Numbered from the stretch's first letter, positions 37,346 to 47,602 are shown. The stretch: 64,000 nt of DNA from CAWGXG01 sp963826505 (GCA_963826505.1 CAWGXG010000008.1:1-64000); one strand, 5' to 3'. Notes: generated from the letters alone by a model not told the origin. A program made the numbers and translations.

Positions 37346-37444
37346 CCTCACCCCCCGGCCCCCTCTCCATGCAACGGAGAGGGGGAGACAAACGCCGATT
37401 AAGTCCCTCTCCGCGTGCGGGGAGGGATTTAGGGAGGGGTAAAC
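37346..37444. repeat. double hairpin repeat
   Basis: Two CCTCTCC/GGAGAGG-type hairpins in a row, the first with a CATGCAAC loop (the same as the target of the 149-bp element copy 3, but here empty), the second with a GCGTGC loop. Confidence 0.7.
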
Positions 37445-37594
37445 CACGCCGCTAGTATTTCTTGCACAACATTTACGCCCCTCAGAACCATTTCTTATAC
37501 CGCGTTGAGAAAAATCTTACACGGGTGTGCGATGATCTACGGTAAGCGAGATTATCGAAAGCCAATCAGCTAACATTCAGTGAGGTAGAGAACA

Positions 37595-38047
37595 ATGGTA
37601 AAGATCGTGCGTTGCAACCCCAATCAACCCGCCTATCGCAATACGGCCTACCCGTTCGGGGAAATCTTCGAGGAACTGTGGCGCAATTCCCAGCCCCCGA
37701 TGGTGGCGAATACCGCCGCGCTGCGGCCTGCGATGGACGTAATCGAGAATGAAAACGAAGTCGTGATTCGCGTGGACCTGCCCGGTCTCTCGCCCGACGA
37801 TCTGAGCATTCAGGTCGATGGCAATCTGCTGACCATCAGCGGCGAGTTTGCCAGCGCGGACGAGCAGGAAGGCGAGCGTTACCACCACCGCGAACGCCGC
37901 GCCGGGGAATTCAAGCGCAGCCTGCGGTTAAGCGAGCTGATCGACACCGAGCACGTGGCCGCCACCTTTGAGAACGGCGTGCTCAACCTGGCCCTGCCCA
38001 AGCTGCCCGAAGCGCAGCCGAAGCAGATCAAGGTCCAGACGGCGTAA
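37595..38047 (+). CDS. Hsp20 small heat-shock protein
   Basis: A 150-residue alpha-crystallin-type chaperone. The core begins RPAMDVIENENEVVIRVDLP and GLSPDDLSIQVDGNLLTISG, and ends with the family's AATFENGVLNLALPK, followed by a C-terminal tail. It holds unfolding proteins in solution under stress. The start follows a GAGGTAGAGAAC stretch. No CIRCE element is seen upstream, so its heat control is not apparent. Confidence 0.93.
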   Translation: MVKIVRCNPNQPAYRNTAYPFGEIFEELWRNSQPPMVANTAALRPAMDVIENENEVVIRVDLPGLSPDDLSIQVDGNLLTISGEFASADEQEGERYHHRERRAGEFKRSLRLSELIDTEHVAATFENGVLNLALPKLPEAQPKQIKVQTA

Positions 38048-38107
38048 CAGTGCGCTGCCAGACGAACACGTAGGGGCGTATCCGATACGCCTACAAGCCC
38101 GATAACG

Positions 38108-38139
38108 AGCGCGTGCTGATCAGCACGCGCTGTTTTTTT
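38108..38139. terminator. bidirectional intrinsic terminator
   Basis: A perfect 24-bp palindrome (38108-38131, halves AGCGCGTGCTGA/TCAGCACGCGCT) is followed by GTTTTTTTG. It ends hsp20 on the plus strand and lies just beyond the stop of the convergent PP2C gene. Confidence 0.85.
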
Positions 38140-38141
38140 GT

Positions 38142-39993
38142 TTACTCCGGTGGTATGCCCGCGCTGTCGAGCAGCACTTGCGCGATCCAGCCCGTGCGCC
38201 CGTCCTCGAATTCGACTTTCCACCACCAGTGATCGCCTGCCGGAACCGGCCCCTCGACTATCGTCCCGGTTTCGCCCGCCGCCACCGATCCCATGTCACA
38301 CGCCGTGACGTCCGGCACGCTGCACAGGTCCAGCGCGGCTTTGGTCGTGACCTCGTCGCCCGCGCTCCAACTTTCCGCGCCATACGGGATCGCCGGGGGC
38401 GTGGTCGCGCTCGGCGTGAGCGGATTCGAAGGCGGCGTGCCGGGCGTGCCCGGTGTGCCGGTGAACGGCGCGGACGTGTTCCTGGGCAGCGGGGGTTGCG
38501 GGCGACCCATTGCCGGGCAGCGGCACGTCGAGCGGCTGCTGGCCATCGGGCAGCGGATTCCCGGAGGCATCAATCGCCACGATGCGCTCGTGCAGACTCG
38601 GCCCGCTCACCCAGCGCGTTTCCTGGCCGAGATTATCGACCACCTGGTACCAGGGGCCGTTTTCCGCGTCGTGAACGACGCCCATCACGCGGTACGTCGA
38701 TCCGGCTTCGAGCGCCGTTGCACTCGCCCCGTTGATTTCGCTGTACGTCGGGATCGGATCGCCATCCAGCACGCGGAACCATATACCCTCTGTCATCTGC
38801 GGGCCGCTGGTCGGGATGGGCGTGGGCGGGGTCAGCGTCAGCCGCGCGACTTCGGCAGCGGTCGCGGCCTGGATGGCGTCCGCCGTCAGCACGTCGGCAG
38901 CTTGCACGGTGATATCGTTGACTAATATCGCCGTCGCGGTGTGCTGGGTGGATTCGGTCGCAGCGGCATTCTTGGTGGCTTGATCATCGCCCCCGGAGCT
39001 GGCGATGATTAGCATGATGATCACGAAGATCACCAGCAAGACCGACATCCCGGCGGCGGTCAGCATGGTATTGCCACGCAAAAACCGCCACAAATCCAGC
39101 AGGGGATTATCGACCGGCTCCGCTTTGTCGTCGGACGGCGTGACGCGCGACCCGACGCGGACCGTCTGCGTCGGCACGCGGGCACGCTCGCTGCGGCGCG
39201 GGCGTCCCCAGCCCAGCATCGGATCGTCCAACGCCGGGAGCTGCGCGATCTCCTCGTCGACCAGCCGCAGCACGATCAGCGAGATGTTATCCGCGCCGCC
39301 GCGCTCGTTCGCCATCTCGATCAGCGCCTTGGCGGCGTCCTCGACCGGCTGATCGGTGGTGATGTGCTCGATCTCTTCCGGGGTGACGTAACGCGTCAGG
39401 CCATCGCTGCACAAGACGACGCAGTCACCATCGCGCACGCGCCCGGTAATAATATCGACTTTGACCGACGCCGCGACACCTAACGCCCGCACCAGCTTAC
39501 GCCCGCCGCTCTCACTCTCCGGCGGCGTGTCGCTCATGGCGGCCACGGTATGATCGAGCGTCAGCTTACGCGGGCGGCCCTCGCGGATCAGGTAGGCGGG
39601 GCTGTCACCCACGCTGCCGATGATCAGCTCGCGCCCCTGGACGACCGCCGCGACGACCGTCGTCGCCATCGTCGTTTCCTGGGCCTGTCCCTCCTCGTAA
39701 ATGATACTGTTCGCTTCGGCAATGGCACGCGCCAGCCGGTCCGCCGGGCTGCCTTCCGGCTGATCGTAATAGCTGCTGATGATCGTGCTCAGCGCATACT
39801 GGCTGGCAAGATCACCACCCTTGAGACCGCCGACGCCATCCGCCAGTACGAAAACTTGCCCCAACTCGTCCAGCACCGCCGGATCGGGCGGGACCAGATG
39901 GCCGATAGCATCCTGGTTCTGCTGGCGCTGGCGGCCAATGTGGGTTTCCATAGCCACACTGACAACGAGCGATGGTGTGGGCGATTGGCTCAT
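38142..39993 (-). pseudogene. PP2C-type protein phosphatase with membrane helix and SH3-like domains, one frameshift
   Basis: Residues 1-250 are a PP2C phosphatase: ETHIGRQRQQNQDAIG, FVLADGVGGLKGGDLAS, VGDSPAYLIREG, VVLCSDGLTRYV and ERGGADNISLIVLR carry the metal-binding aspartates. One membrane helix follows (MLTAAGMSVLLVIFVIIML, about 315-335) and then an outside part with SH3-like regions (GIWFRVLDGDPIPTY...; GETGTIVEGPVPAGDHWWW). A one-base shift near 38500 must be repaired to reach the end at 38142. It probably reverses the kinases of the region. The FHA gene lies 140 bases upstream on the same strand. Confidence 0.85.
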
Positions 39994-40024
39994 ACGCGCT
40001 GTTCCCTCTTGTTAGTCATGAGTG

Positions 40025-40137
40025 CGTGACCAGTTTTCAGTGATTAGTTTTTAGTGTTAGTTTTTGTTATTAGTAAAGGCAAGGCTCACCACGTCCGCCC
40101 GGCCACTGAAAACTAACAACCAACAACTAATAACTAA
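40025..40137. repeat. strand-asymmetric ACTAACAAC repeat, second copy
   Basis: G/T-rich TTAGTTTTTAGTGTTAGTTT and, about 45 bases on, A/C-rich ACTAACAACCAACAACTAAT. The halves can pair as a long imperfect hairpin, as at 18452-18580. It separates the FHA and PP2C genes. Confidence 0.65.
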
Positions 40138-40700
40138 TCCACCAGGACCTTGAACACAAACAACGTCTGGCCCAGGCGGACTTCATCATTTTCGTGCAGC
40201 GGCGTCGCGCCGCAAATCTCCTGCTCATTAATATACACCGGGTTAGCCGGGCCAAACGGCCACAGGTGAAAAACCGCCGGATCGTCGGGTCCATCTTGCG
40301 GCGCTTCGAAAGTCAGGCGGGCGTGCTGGCGCGAGATGCGCGGATCGTCCCACTGGACATCACCGCTGCGTCCGATAACCTGATTAGCGCGCACCGCCAA
40401 CACCGCGCCGCGCTGCTCGACCGGCTCTTTGACGACCAGCCAGCCCAACGGCTCGCGCTCCGGCTGATCGGCCCCGTTCTTGGACTCCGGGCGTGGCACG
40501 ACTTCGGTGACGTCGGGCGGCGGGGCCGGTTCCACCGTCTGGCGGCTAAACCCGGTCGCATCCACCCCCGGCGCGGGCGCATCGTCCGGCGGACCGTAAG
40601 CGCGCCGCTGTCGATCTTCTCGCGCACAATACGGGCAAGTCTGGTGCGGCGGGTCAAACGGCCCGTGTTTTTCACAAAATCCGCCACCCATGTTTTCCAT
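40134..40700 (-). CDS. zinc-ribbon and FHA-domain protein
   Basis: A 188-residue protein. The start has CEKHGPFDPPHQTCPYC, a likely zinc site, then a Pro-rich linker (30-80) and an FHA domain (about 90-188) with VIGRSGDVQWDDPRISRQHA, where Arg, Ser and His would hold phosphothreonine, and YINEQEICGATPL. The layout matches the FHA gene at 23330. It probably binds proteins phosphorylated by the local kinases. It precedes the PP2C gene. Confidence 0.85.
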   Translation of the reverse strand: MENMGGGFCEKHGPFDPPHQTCPYCAREDRQRRAYGPPDDAPAPGVDATGFSRQTVEPAPPPDVTEVVPRPESKNGADQPEREPLGWLVVKEPVEQRGAVLAVRANQVIGRSGDVQWDDPRISRQHARLTFEAPQDGPDDPAVFHLWPFGPANPVYINEQEICGATPLHENDEVRLGQTLFVFKVLVD

Positions 40701-40809
40701 TCCTCATATCACCTCCGCCCCCATTCTAGCACGGTGAGGCCAAAGCGTAAAAGTCAGCCTGGTGTCAAATGCGTTACAATCAAGAAAAAGCACGATACGG
40801 GGTGATTTG

Positions 40810-41508
40810 ATGAGCGGCAACTACCAAGCCCAACCACAGCCTGACGATTATTACGCCTACGATGAGGAAGAGGACAACGCAGCCGATTCTGGCGCGTGGC
40901 CGTCCGCCGCGCCGGTCATGGATAACCCGCTGGCCTTCACCGACGAACACATGGCGCGCCTGGGCCTGACGCTCGACTTCGGTCCCGGCGATCTCGCCAG
41001 CAACCGCGACGGCGAGCTTTCCCCCGGCCAGATCGCACGCCTGGAACAAGACCTGCGCCTCTTCTACTGGCCGATGATCGCGGCGCTGGCCGTGTTCGCG
41101 TTCCTGATCGGCGCGAGCGGCACCCTGGCCGGGAACCTCGGTTCCCTGCTCCCGGCGCTGATCGTGATGGGGCTGGGCGTGATCCCGGCGGCGCTGCTCA
41201 ACCAGCAGCGCGCCAGCCTGCCGCAGCGCCGCGTCCGGCGTACCATCCTGCGCCTGGGCGGGTTTTCGCTCACGATGCGGCGCTTTGGGTTCAGAGAGGA
41301 TGAGCGGCTCCCCGTCGACGGCGGAAAACCGGTCTTCGGTCCCAAGCATATCTACAAGGTGCTGCAAGCCAACCAGACGTACCTCGCCTATTATGCCCCG
41401 GTGCGCTCGTGGCGCGGTTACCGCCTGCTGAGCCTCGAACCGCTGGACGACGGCAGCGCTCGCCCCAAACCCAAGCGCAAGGCGAAACGGTCGATCTCAA
41501 GCGATTAG
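40810..41508 (+). CDS. membrane protein with acidic N-terminus, unknown function
   Basis: A 232-residue protein. The first 60 residues are acidic and disordered (YDEEEDNAADSGAW). Two membrane helices lie at about 95-145 (MIAALAVFAFLIGASGTLAG, LLPALIVMGLGVIPAALL), followed by a basic domain that ends KPKRKAKRSISSD. It starts at ATG 40810 and runs divergently from the FHA gene. No family recognised. Confidence 0.6.
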   Translation: MSGNYQAQPQPDDYYAYDEEEDNAADSGAWPSAAPVMDNPLAFTDEHMARLGLTLDFGPGDLASNRDGELSPGQIARLEQDLRLFYWPMIAALAVFAFLIGASGTLAGNLGSLLPALIVMGLGVIPAALLNQQRASLPQRRVRRTILRLGGFSLTMRRFGFREDERLPVDGGKPVFGPKHIYKVLQANQTYLAYYAPVRSWRGYRLLSLEPLDDGSARPKPKRKAKRSISSD

Positions 41509-41521
41509 CCGTAAGCAATAA

Positions 41522-41675
41522 CTGAGCCTTGCGTATCTTTCTAATCTCTCGCGTGGCAGATATCCGCCGATTAGCCCCACCCCCTGCCCCCTCCCCACCG
41601 GGTGGAGAGGGGGAGTCGGTCAGGCGTTAAGTCCCCTCTCCATACCATGGGGAGGGGATTTAGGGGAGGGGCTGA
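41522..41675. repeat. composite repeat, third copy
   Basis: CTTGCGTATCTTTCTAATCT arm, then CCGCCGATTAGCC and two hairpins with loops CACCGGGTG and ATACCATGG. Confidence 0.65.
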
Positions 41676-41679
41676 GACT

Positions 41680-43068
41680 TTACTGCTTGGGCGCGGCCTC
41701 CAACAACTGGAAGGCAGGCCGCAGCGGATCAGCGCCGCCGCGCAGCAGCGCATACGCCGCGCGCTCGTCCCGCGCATCGATGTAATCCTGAGTCGCGTAA
41801 TCCAGGTTCCACAGGATCATCGGGCCGAGATAGGGCAGGCTCTGGCCGATCTCGAAGGCGCGCATGATGTAATCGCCCTGCTGCTGCTCCGTGATCCACT
41901 GGAAATACGGCGGATCGGCGGGCGGCGGCGCGGGCGTTCCGTCGCTGAGCGTGAAACCCTCATACGTGCCCCAGCCAAATTCGGTCGCCCACAGTTGGCG
42001 GCCCATGTCGCCGTTCTCCTGCATGATGGCATGATAGTCCTCGAGCGTATCCAGGAAAAACCAGCTCGGATGGTTGTTGTAGCCCTGGCCGCCGCAGTCG
42101 CTCGAACCGCACCACCGCGCGTCCGGCGGATTCGCTGCGCCATAGGGATGCACGCCGACTGCGACATTCTGGTAGGCGGGATTGCTCAGCCCTGCCGCGT
42201 ACATCTGCCGCAGAAAGGCGCGATCATCCACCGCTGACACGCCGTCATTGATCCCGGTCGGCGCGAGGCCCGCCGTGACGATGGTCACGCTCTGGCCGCC
42301 CTCGCCCGCACGGATGGCGTTATAGGCCGCGTCGAAGTAGCGCATATATTCCGCGCCGCCCAACGTACCGCCGTTCCATTCGCGGCGCAGATTCGGCTCG
42401 TTCCAGACCTCAATCGCCGCGAAATACGAGTTGCCGTACAGATCGGCGCGGACTTCGCCCATCAAGCGCGTGATGAAACTCGCCAAATCCTGCGGATCGC
42501 GCGGCGGGCCGTCTTCCTCCGTCGTGGCGCGCGCCCAGTCCGGCGCTTTGGTGATGCTGATCATCACCTTCAGCCCGGCTTGATTGGCGTTCTGCACCAT
42601 GATCCGGTACTTGTATAACACGTCGCTGAACTGGCCCTGCTGCGGTTCCATCAAATCCCAGGCGAACTGGAATTTGACCCACTTCACCCCCAGGCGGCTG
42701 ACCAGCCACAGCGCCGTGTCGTAATCTTCCAGCGACACCGCCGGATCGATCTGGATGCCCATCAGGTCGGCGCGATACGTCGGCAGCGGCGTCCCGGTGA
42801 TGGCCGGGGTTGGAGCGGCAGCGGGCGGCGTCGCGGTGGCGGCGGGCGGATTGGTCGGGATGGGCGTGAGAGAGGGGACGGGCGTCGGGCCGCCCGGTGT
42901 ATCGGTGGGCGTCGGCGGGGGCGCGGTGATAATCGGTCCCCAGCCCGGCGTCGCCGTCGGCGCATCCTGCCGGGCCGGATTTTCCCGCTTGCCACGATCT
43001 TGAACGCGCGTAGCGGCCAGCGCCCGAGACGCCAACCCCAAACACACGAGCACCAACACAATCAACAT
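41680..43068 (-). CDS. exported glycoside hydrolase (clan GH-A type)
   Basis: A 462-residue secreted protein. A signal peptide (MLIVLVLVCLGLASRALA) is followed by a Pro/Thr-rich linker (40-95) and a TIM-barrel domain. FAAIEVWNEPNLRREWNGG carries the acid/base Glu at the end of strand four, and QLWATEFGWGTYEGF the nucleophile Glu at strand seven, as in clan GH-A. WLVSRLGVKWVKFQFAWDLM is the early strand block. Resemblance is to GH39/GH5-type enzymes, and the substrate is unknown. It follows a broken glycosyltransferase on the same strand. Confidence 0.8.
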   Translation of the reverse strand: MLIVLVLVCLGLASRALAATRVQDRGKRENPARQDAPTATPGWGPIITAPPPTPTDTPGGPTPVPSLTPIPTNPPAATATPPAAAPTPAITGTPLPTYRADLMGIQIDPAVSLEDYDTALWLVSRLGVKWVKFQFAWDLMEPQQGQFSDVLYKYRIMVQNANQAGLKVMISITKAPDWARATTEEDGPPRDPQDLASFITRLMGEVRADLYGNSYFAAIEVWNEPNLRREWNGGTLGGAEYMRYFDAAYNAIRAGEGGQSVTIVTAGLAPTGINDGVSAVDDRAFLRQMYAAGLSNPAYQNVAVGVHPYGAANPPDARWCGSSDCGGQGYNNHPSWFFLDTLEDYHAIMQENGDMGRQLWATEFGWGTYEGFTLSDGTPAPPPADPPYFQWITEQQQGDYIMRAFEIGQSLPYLGPMILWNLDYATQDYIDARDERAAYALLRGGADPLRPAFQLLEAAPKQ

Positions 43069-43097
43069 AATCTCCGATAACGCAGCATAGCAGTTTT

Positions 43098-45114
43098 AGC
43101 CTGTTCGGGAAACGATCTAATTGCGATGGAAACTGACCGAAATACATAATGGTCTTTGTTCGTTGGCTCGTGAATTTGCAGCCGCTGTCGGTAACGAAAT
43201 TATAGAGGCCCACCCGCAGCATATAGGTTCCCGGCTCCAAATCGGCGGGAATATCCAGGTAAAAAGGCTGGCTGATCAAGATTTCATAGGCAGTTTTCAG
43301 GTGAGGGGCGCATCTGATCACTACAGTCGTCAATACTGAGCCAGGATAGAAGTTGAAACGTTCCGGCAGGGCAAAAAATGCATAAAGACGGAAAGTTTCC
43401 GACCGGCAAAAATTGATGCTATTTGAACGAAATTCTACCGGCGCGCCAGCGGTCAATAAGTCGGGGGGCATGTCGTAACCCTTCAAGCGGATTTCTTTGA
43501 CGTAATAAACGGGTACACGTTGGGGTTTACCACACCCCCCCGGCCCCCTCTCCATGCAACGAGGGGGAGAGGGGCAAAGCGGCGTCTTCATCAAACGGCG
43601 CGTCCGCTGTCTGTTCTCTGCATTTTTGACTGATTGTAAGGTATCGCCGCATAAGCAACGCCTGGGCCAGCCATTCGGCCACGGACCGATCGGTAATATT
43701 CCCCCGATACCAGTCGAACCATTTTTGACCTCGTATCCTCCCCAGTACGGGTTGAAGGTTTTGTCATTCTCAACAGATACCAACACGCGACCGGGATCGA
43801 GACTGGCTTCGGCCAGCGTGCAGTTCAACCCGCACATCAGGATAGGTCCGCCAGGTGGATTCCACGCAGGACTGGCTGATCTGCGGCCTGAAAAAAAGGA
43901 TGGATAACAGGATCAAGACCGCGCCATGAACCAAGCCGGCGGTGTATTTGTGGTTGGCCTGACCCGCGCTAATAGGCGGGTGATCGCCTGGGCGATCGGG
44001 TATGCAACGCCCACAAGACGATAGCGGCAGCCGTGGCGGGGAGACATCGGGGATTTAGACGGGGTGAGGTAACGGAACGTGGCGGTCAGCCAGGGGATCG
44101 AGAATACCAACATCAAGAGCATGCCCCAGGCCACCAGGTGGCGGCTGTTTAACACTTTTTTGTAAAGCAACCATAGACTGATTGCACCACCAATGATGAG
44201 TAGGCCCCATCCGCCATACAGCCATGTAGCACGCGCAAAGGGATAAAACACGTATGAAATATTGTTGCGGACAATAGTAAGGTTGAAGAGGCGATCCACC
44301 CCCTCCGTTTGAACCATTACTCCCTCCCGGTTACCTTCATCCAGGTGAGCAATGACCTTCAGCCCGCCGATCATCCAGATGGCGATCAGCGCGCTTACAG
44401 TAATTTGGGCGGCTGCGAGCTACGCCGCCCCTACCGGCGATCTTGTTTCCACCAGATATACAAACCAGCCATCCCACCGGGAACAACGGCGGTGAGCACC
44501 GGATACTTAGCGAGAATCGCCAGCCAACCGGCGATGACACTCGTTAAGGCCCACCAGGGATGGCGTGTATCGAACAGGGCGACCATGGCAAGATAAAAGG
44601 CCAGCACAACCATCAAAAAGGCCAGCGGATCCGAGGCGGCAATAATGCCCTCGTAGATGATAACAGGCGACACCGCCCACACTGTGCCCGCCAGCGCCCC
44701 GGCCAACTTGCCCCCGAGCCGCCGCGCCGTCAGCGCCAACAAAAGGGTAGTCGTCAGGTCCATTGTGATCGAAATCAGGCGTAAGACGCGGACGTAATCC
44801 GGTATGCTCCGCGGCTGAAAAACATCCATTATTTCTTGCACGCCCATGACCAGCCAGATATACAGCGGCGGGTAATTCGTGCTCTGAAAAACCTTCAAAT
44901 CTCCCCGCCACCACAGCGCGGTCAACACCTTATTGGGCTCGTGCTGGCGATAAAGAAAAGGCAAACTGGCATCATAACCGCGCAGGCGCAAGATAGCCCC
45001 CACGACCAGGATACCGGTAAGAATCATGGGCCAGGAGTATTTCTTAAAAAATGCGGAAACAGGCATGGTTTTGATCATGCCTACAGGGTTGTTGAAATTA
45101 TCCATATACGCCAT
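43098..45114 (-). pseudogene. GT39-like membrane glycosyltransferase, many frameshifts and a repeat within
   Basis: The N-terminal piece (45114-44431) reads RLRGYDASLPFLYRQHEPNK and TNYPPLYIWLVMGVQEIMD, the acceptor/donor loops of GT39/PMT-type enzymes, with several helices. A second piece (44374-43913) has SIPWLTATFRYLTPSK, the late family motif. A third (43840-43600, in mixed frames) reads VSVENDKTFNPYWGGYE, WFDWYRGNITDRSVAEWLA and GVAYAAIPYNQ. After a hairpin repeat at about 43530-43572 the last piece reads ETFRLYAFFALPERFNFYPG and LDIPADLEPGTYMLRVGLYN, a beta domain. At least four shifts and the inserted repeat suggest true decay. Confidence 0.7.
43525..43575. repeat. hairpin repeat inside a coding region
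   Basis: CCCGGCCCCCTCTCCATGCAACGAGG in its plus strand form (arms CCCCCTCTCC and GAGGGGGAG) lies between two parts of the GT39-like gene. Other copies are all between genes. Confidence 0.6.
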
Positions 45115-45301
45115 AGATATTCCACCCAGGAAGAGAAAGGATCGAAGGCGGGTTTGAAGTCGAAGCCAATAACGCTTGTTTGAGTCTACTCAGCTTTGGA
45201 GGGAGAAGCGATGAGCAGGAACGATGTTCATCATGGTGAAAAAACGGCTCCCCGCTGAGACCGATGTTGTGTTTCACGAGATAAAATGACACTATAGTTT
45301 A

Positions 45302-47602
45302 TCACTCACTGATCGGCAAAAAGACCCGGAACATGCTGCCCGCGCCGGGCGCGCTCTCCACCTCGATAGTCCCGCCGTGCCGCTCGATGATCGCCCGCGC
45401 GATAGACAGGCCCAGCCCGGCCCCGCGCTCGGTGCGTGCCCGTTCCACGCGGAAAAAGCGCTGAAAAACGGCGTCGAGGTGTTCGGGCGCGATCCCGATC
45501 CCGGTATCGCTGACCTCGATCACCACCCGCTCGCCGCGCGTCACGGCCTGCACGCTAATCGTACCGCCCGGCGGTGTGTATTGGATCGCGTTATCGACCA
45601 ACTGCCGCAGCGCCAGATGCAGATACTTCTGATCGCCCATCACCGGCGGCAGATCGTCGGCCCACTCTAACACCAGGCTGTGATCCTTCTGCCGGGCGGC
45701 GCTCTCCAGGCTTTCGTCAATGGCTTGCAGCACCGCGCCCACCAACACCGGCTCGTCACGGAACGGGAAACCGCTGTCCAGCCGGGACATCGTCAACAGC
45801 CCTTCGACCAGCTTCTCCACGTGGAAAAGCTGCCCGCTGATGACCGCCAGGTGACGCGCGCGCCGGTCGGCATCGACGGTATTCTGCGCAAGATAGATGC
45901 TGTTTTTGATGACCGAGATCGGGTTGGCAAATTCGTGTGACACGTCCTGGACAAAGGCCGCCAGAATGTCACTGCGTTCTTTTTCGACCGCCAGCCGGAG
46001 AATCTCCTGTTCGACCTGCTTGCGCTCGGTCACATCGCTCATCACCGTGACGATGTGCGTCACCTCGTCGCGGTCGAACACCGGGATTTTGCGCGTTTCG
46101 GTATGGAGGGTCACACTGCCGACGCTGGTTGACTCTTCGGTGAGCAGCATTTGGCCGGTGTCAAAGACCTGCTGGTACTCGGCGCGCGCGTCTTCCCCCA
46201 AGAAGGGGAACAACTCAAACGGCGTCCGACCAATCGCGCGCGTTTCCAGGCCGAGCTCCTGGTTCATCTGCCGGAACGCTTCGTTGTGCAGCGTGATGCG
46301 CATATCGCGGTCGATGACGTGCACATTATCGGCCAGCGCGTCGATGGTCATGCGCAGCATGGCTTGTGAGGTGCGCAGCGACAGATCGGCGCGTTGGCGT
46401 TCGGTGATCTCGCGCTGAAGCGCCTCATTGGCGACGCGCAGCGAGACGGTTCGCTCGGCAATCCGGCGTTCGAGCGCCGCGTGCGCTTCGTGCAGCGCCT
46501 TTTCGGTCTGCTTGCGGGCGGTAACGTCCACCCCAATCGCCCAGGACTGCCAGCCCGGAATCGGGTAGCGGTGGGAGACGTTCGACCAGGCGATGATCCG
46601 CGCGGTGCCATTTTTGGCGGTCAGCGTCACTTCCCAATCCCGGAAATCGCCGCCAAGCTGATCAACCAGCCCCAACATTTCCTGAAGATAATCGGGGTCA
46701 GGGTACAGCAGGCTCATGCCATCGGGATTGCCGACCATCTCCTCGGCGGTGTAGCCGGTGACGCGCTCGCATTCCCGGTTCCACATCACGAACATGCCGT
46801 TTTCGCCCATCGCGTCCACCATCACCGGCAGGTTTTCCACAATCCGGCGTAGATTGGCCTCACGCTCGCGCACAACCTCTTCCATCAGGCGCTGCCGGGT
46901 TACATCGCGCCCGACGGCCTGAATCTCGACAATCTGCCTCTGCTCATCGAACGTTGCGCGCCGCGTCCACTGCCGCCAGTTTTCGCCCTCAGGGAGCGTG
47001 ACTTGGTGATGTTCGGCCACGATCACCGGGTTATCGATGCTTAGCAGGTTCAGCACGCGCTTGACGTGCTCGTGATCCTCTTCCGGCACGAACTCCAGGA
47101 AATCGTGCCCGATCAGTTCGTCGAGGGTCTTACCATACGTCCGGCAGTAGGCCCCGTTGACAAACGTCAGGGTGCGATCCGGCAGATAGCGGCAGATCAA
47201 GTCGGTTTGATCTTCCACGATGGCGCGGTAGCGGGCCTCGCTGGTCTGCAATTTTTGATACGCCTGGGTTAATTCGGCGGTGCGCCGGGTCACGCGTTTT
47301 TCGAGTTCTTCTTGTGTGCCGCGCAGGCTGCGCAGCAGCGGCTCGATAGCGGCGATTCCTAACAGCATCAAGACGGACGTCGCCAGCGCGATCACTTCGG
47401 ACAATATCCCCGGCAGGTCGTTCTGATGCCCGTTGAGCGCGAAATACAACGTCACGACACGGCGTGCGGCCATGAAAACCACCCCCGCCGCGATCAGCAG
47501 CCAAGCGCGCTGGGGGCCAGTCAGACGTGTCAGCCGCAGCGCCCACACCGCCGCGATCAACTGAAACGTGATGGAGATTACTAAAATAACTTGTACAATC
47601 AC
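45302..47602 (-). CDS. membrane sensor histidine kinase with three PAS domains
   Basis: A 766-residue kinase from GTG 47602 (an open frame to 47656 lacks a good start). Three N-terminal helices (VQVILVISITFQLIAAVWAL first) lead into a coiled coil and three PAS domains (roughly 120-240, 245-365 and 410-530). The H-box VSHEFANPISVIKNS holds the phosphorylated His near 556. The ATP domain has DNAIQYTPPGG, DTGIGIAPEHL and ERGAGLGLSIARAI. The E after the His is normal, F replaces the usual L/I. No response regulator gene adjoins it, so it is an orphan kinase. Confidence 0.92.
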   Translation of the reverse strand: MIVQVILVISITFQLIAAVWALRLTRLTGPQRAWLLIAAGVVFMAARRVVTLYFALNGHQNDLPGILSEVIALATSVLMLLGIAAIEPLLRSLRGTQEELEKRVTRRTAELTQAYQKLQTSEARYRAIVEDQTDLICRYLPDRTLTFVNGAYCRTYGKTLDELIGHDFLEFVPEEDHEHVKRVLNLLSIDNPVIVAEHHQVTLPEGENWRQWTRRATFDEQRQIVEIQAVGRDVTRQRLMEEVVREREANLRRIVENLPVMVDAMGENGMFVMWNRECERVTGYTAEEMVGNPDGMSLLYPDPDYLQEMLGLVDQLGGDFRDWEVTLTAKNGTARIIAWSNVSHRYPIPGWQSWAIGVDVTARKQTEKALHEAHAALERRIAERTVSLRVANEALQREITERQRADLSLRTSQAMLRMTIDALADNVHVIDRDMRITLHNEAFRQMNQELGLETRAIGRTPFELFPFLGEDARAEYQQVFDTGQMLLTEESTSVGSVTLHTETRKIPVFDRDEVTHIVTVMSDVTERKQVEQEILRLAVEKERSDILAAFVQDVSHEFANPISVIKNSIYLAQNTVDADRRARHLAVISGQLFHVEKLVEGLLTMSRLDSGFPFRDEPVLVGAVLQAIDESLESAARQKDHSLVLEWADDLPPVMGDQKYLHLALRQLVDNAIQYTPPGGTISVQAVTRGERVVIEVSDTGIGIAPEHLDAVFQRFFRVERARTERGAGLGLSIARAIIERHGGTIEVESAPGAGSMFRVFLPISE

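Noticed and set aside
37480..37594. CIRCE or HspR-type heat-shock operator before hsp20
   Set aside because: No TTAGCACTC-type inverted repeat is present; only AT-rich sequence without a convincing palindrome.
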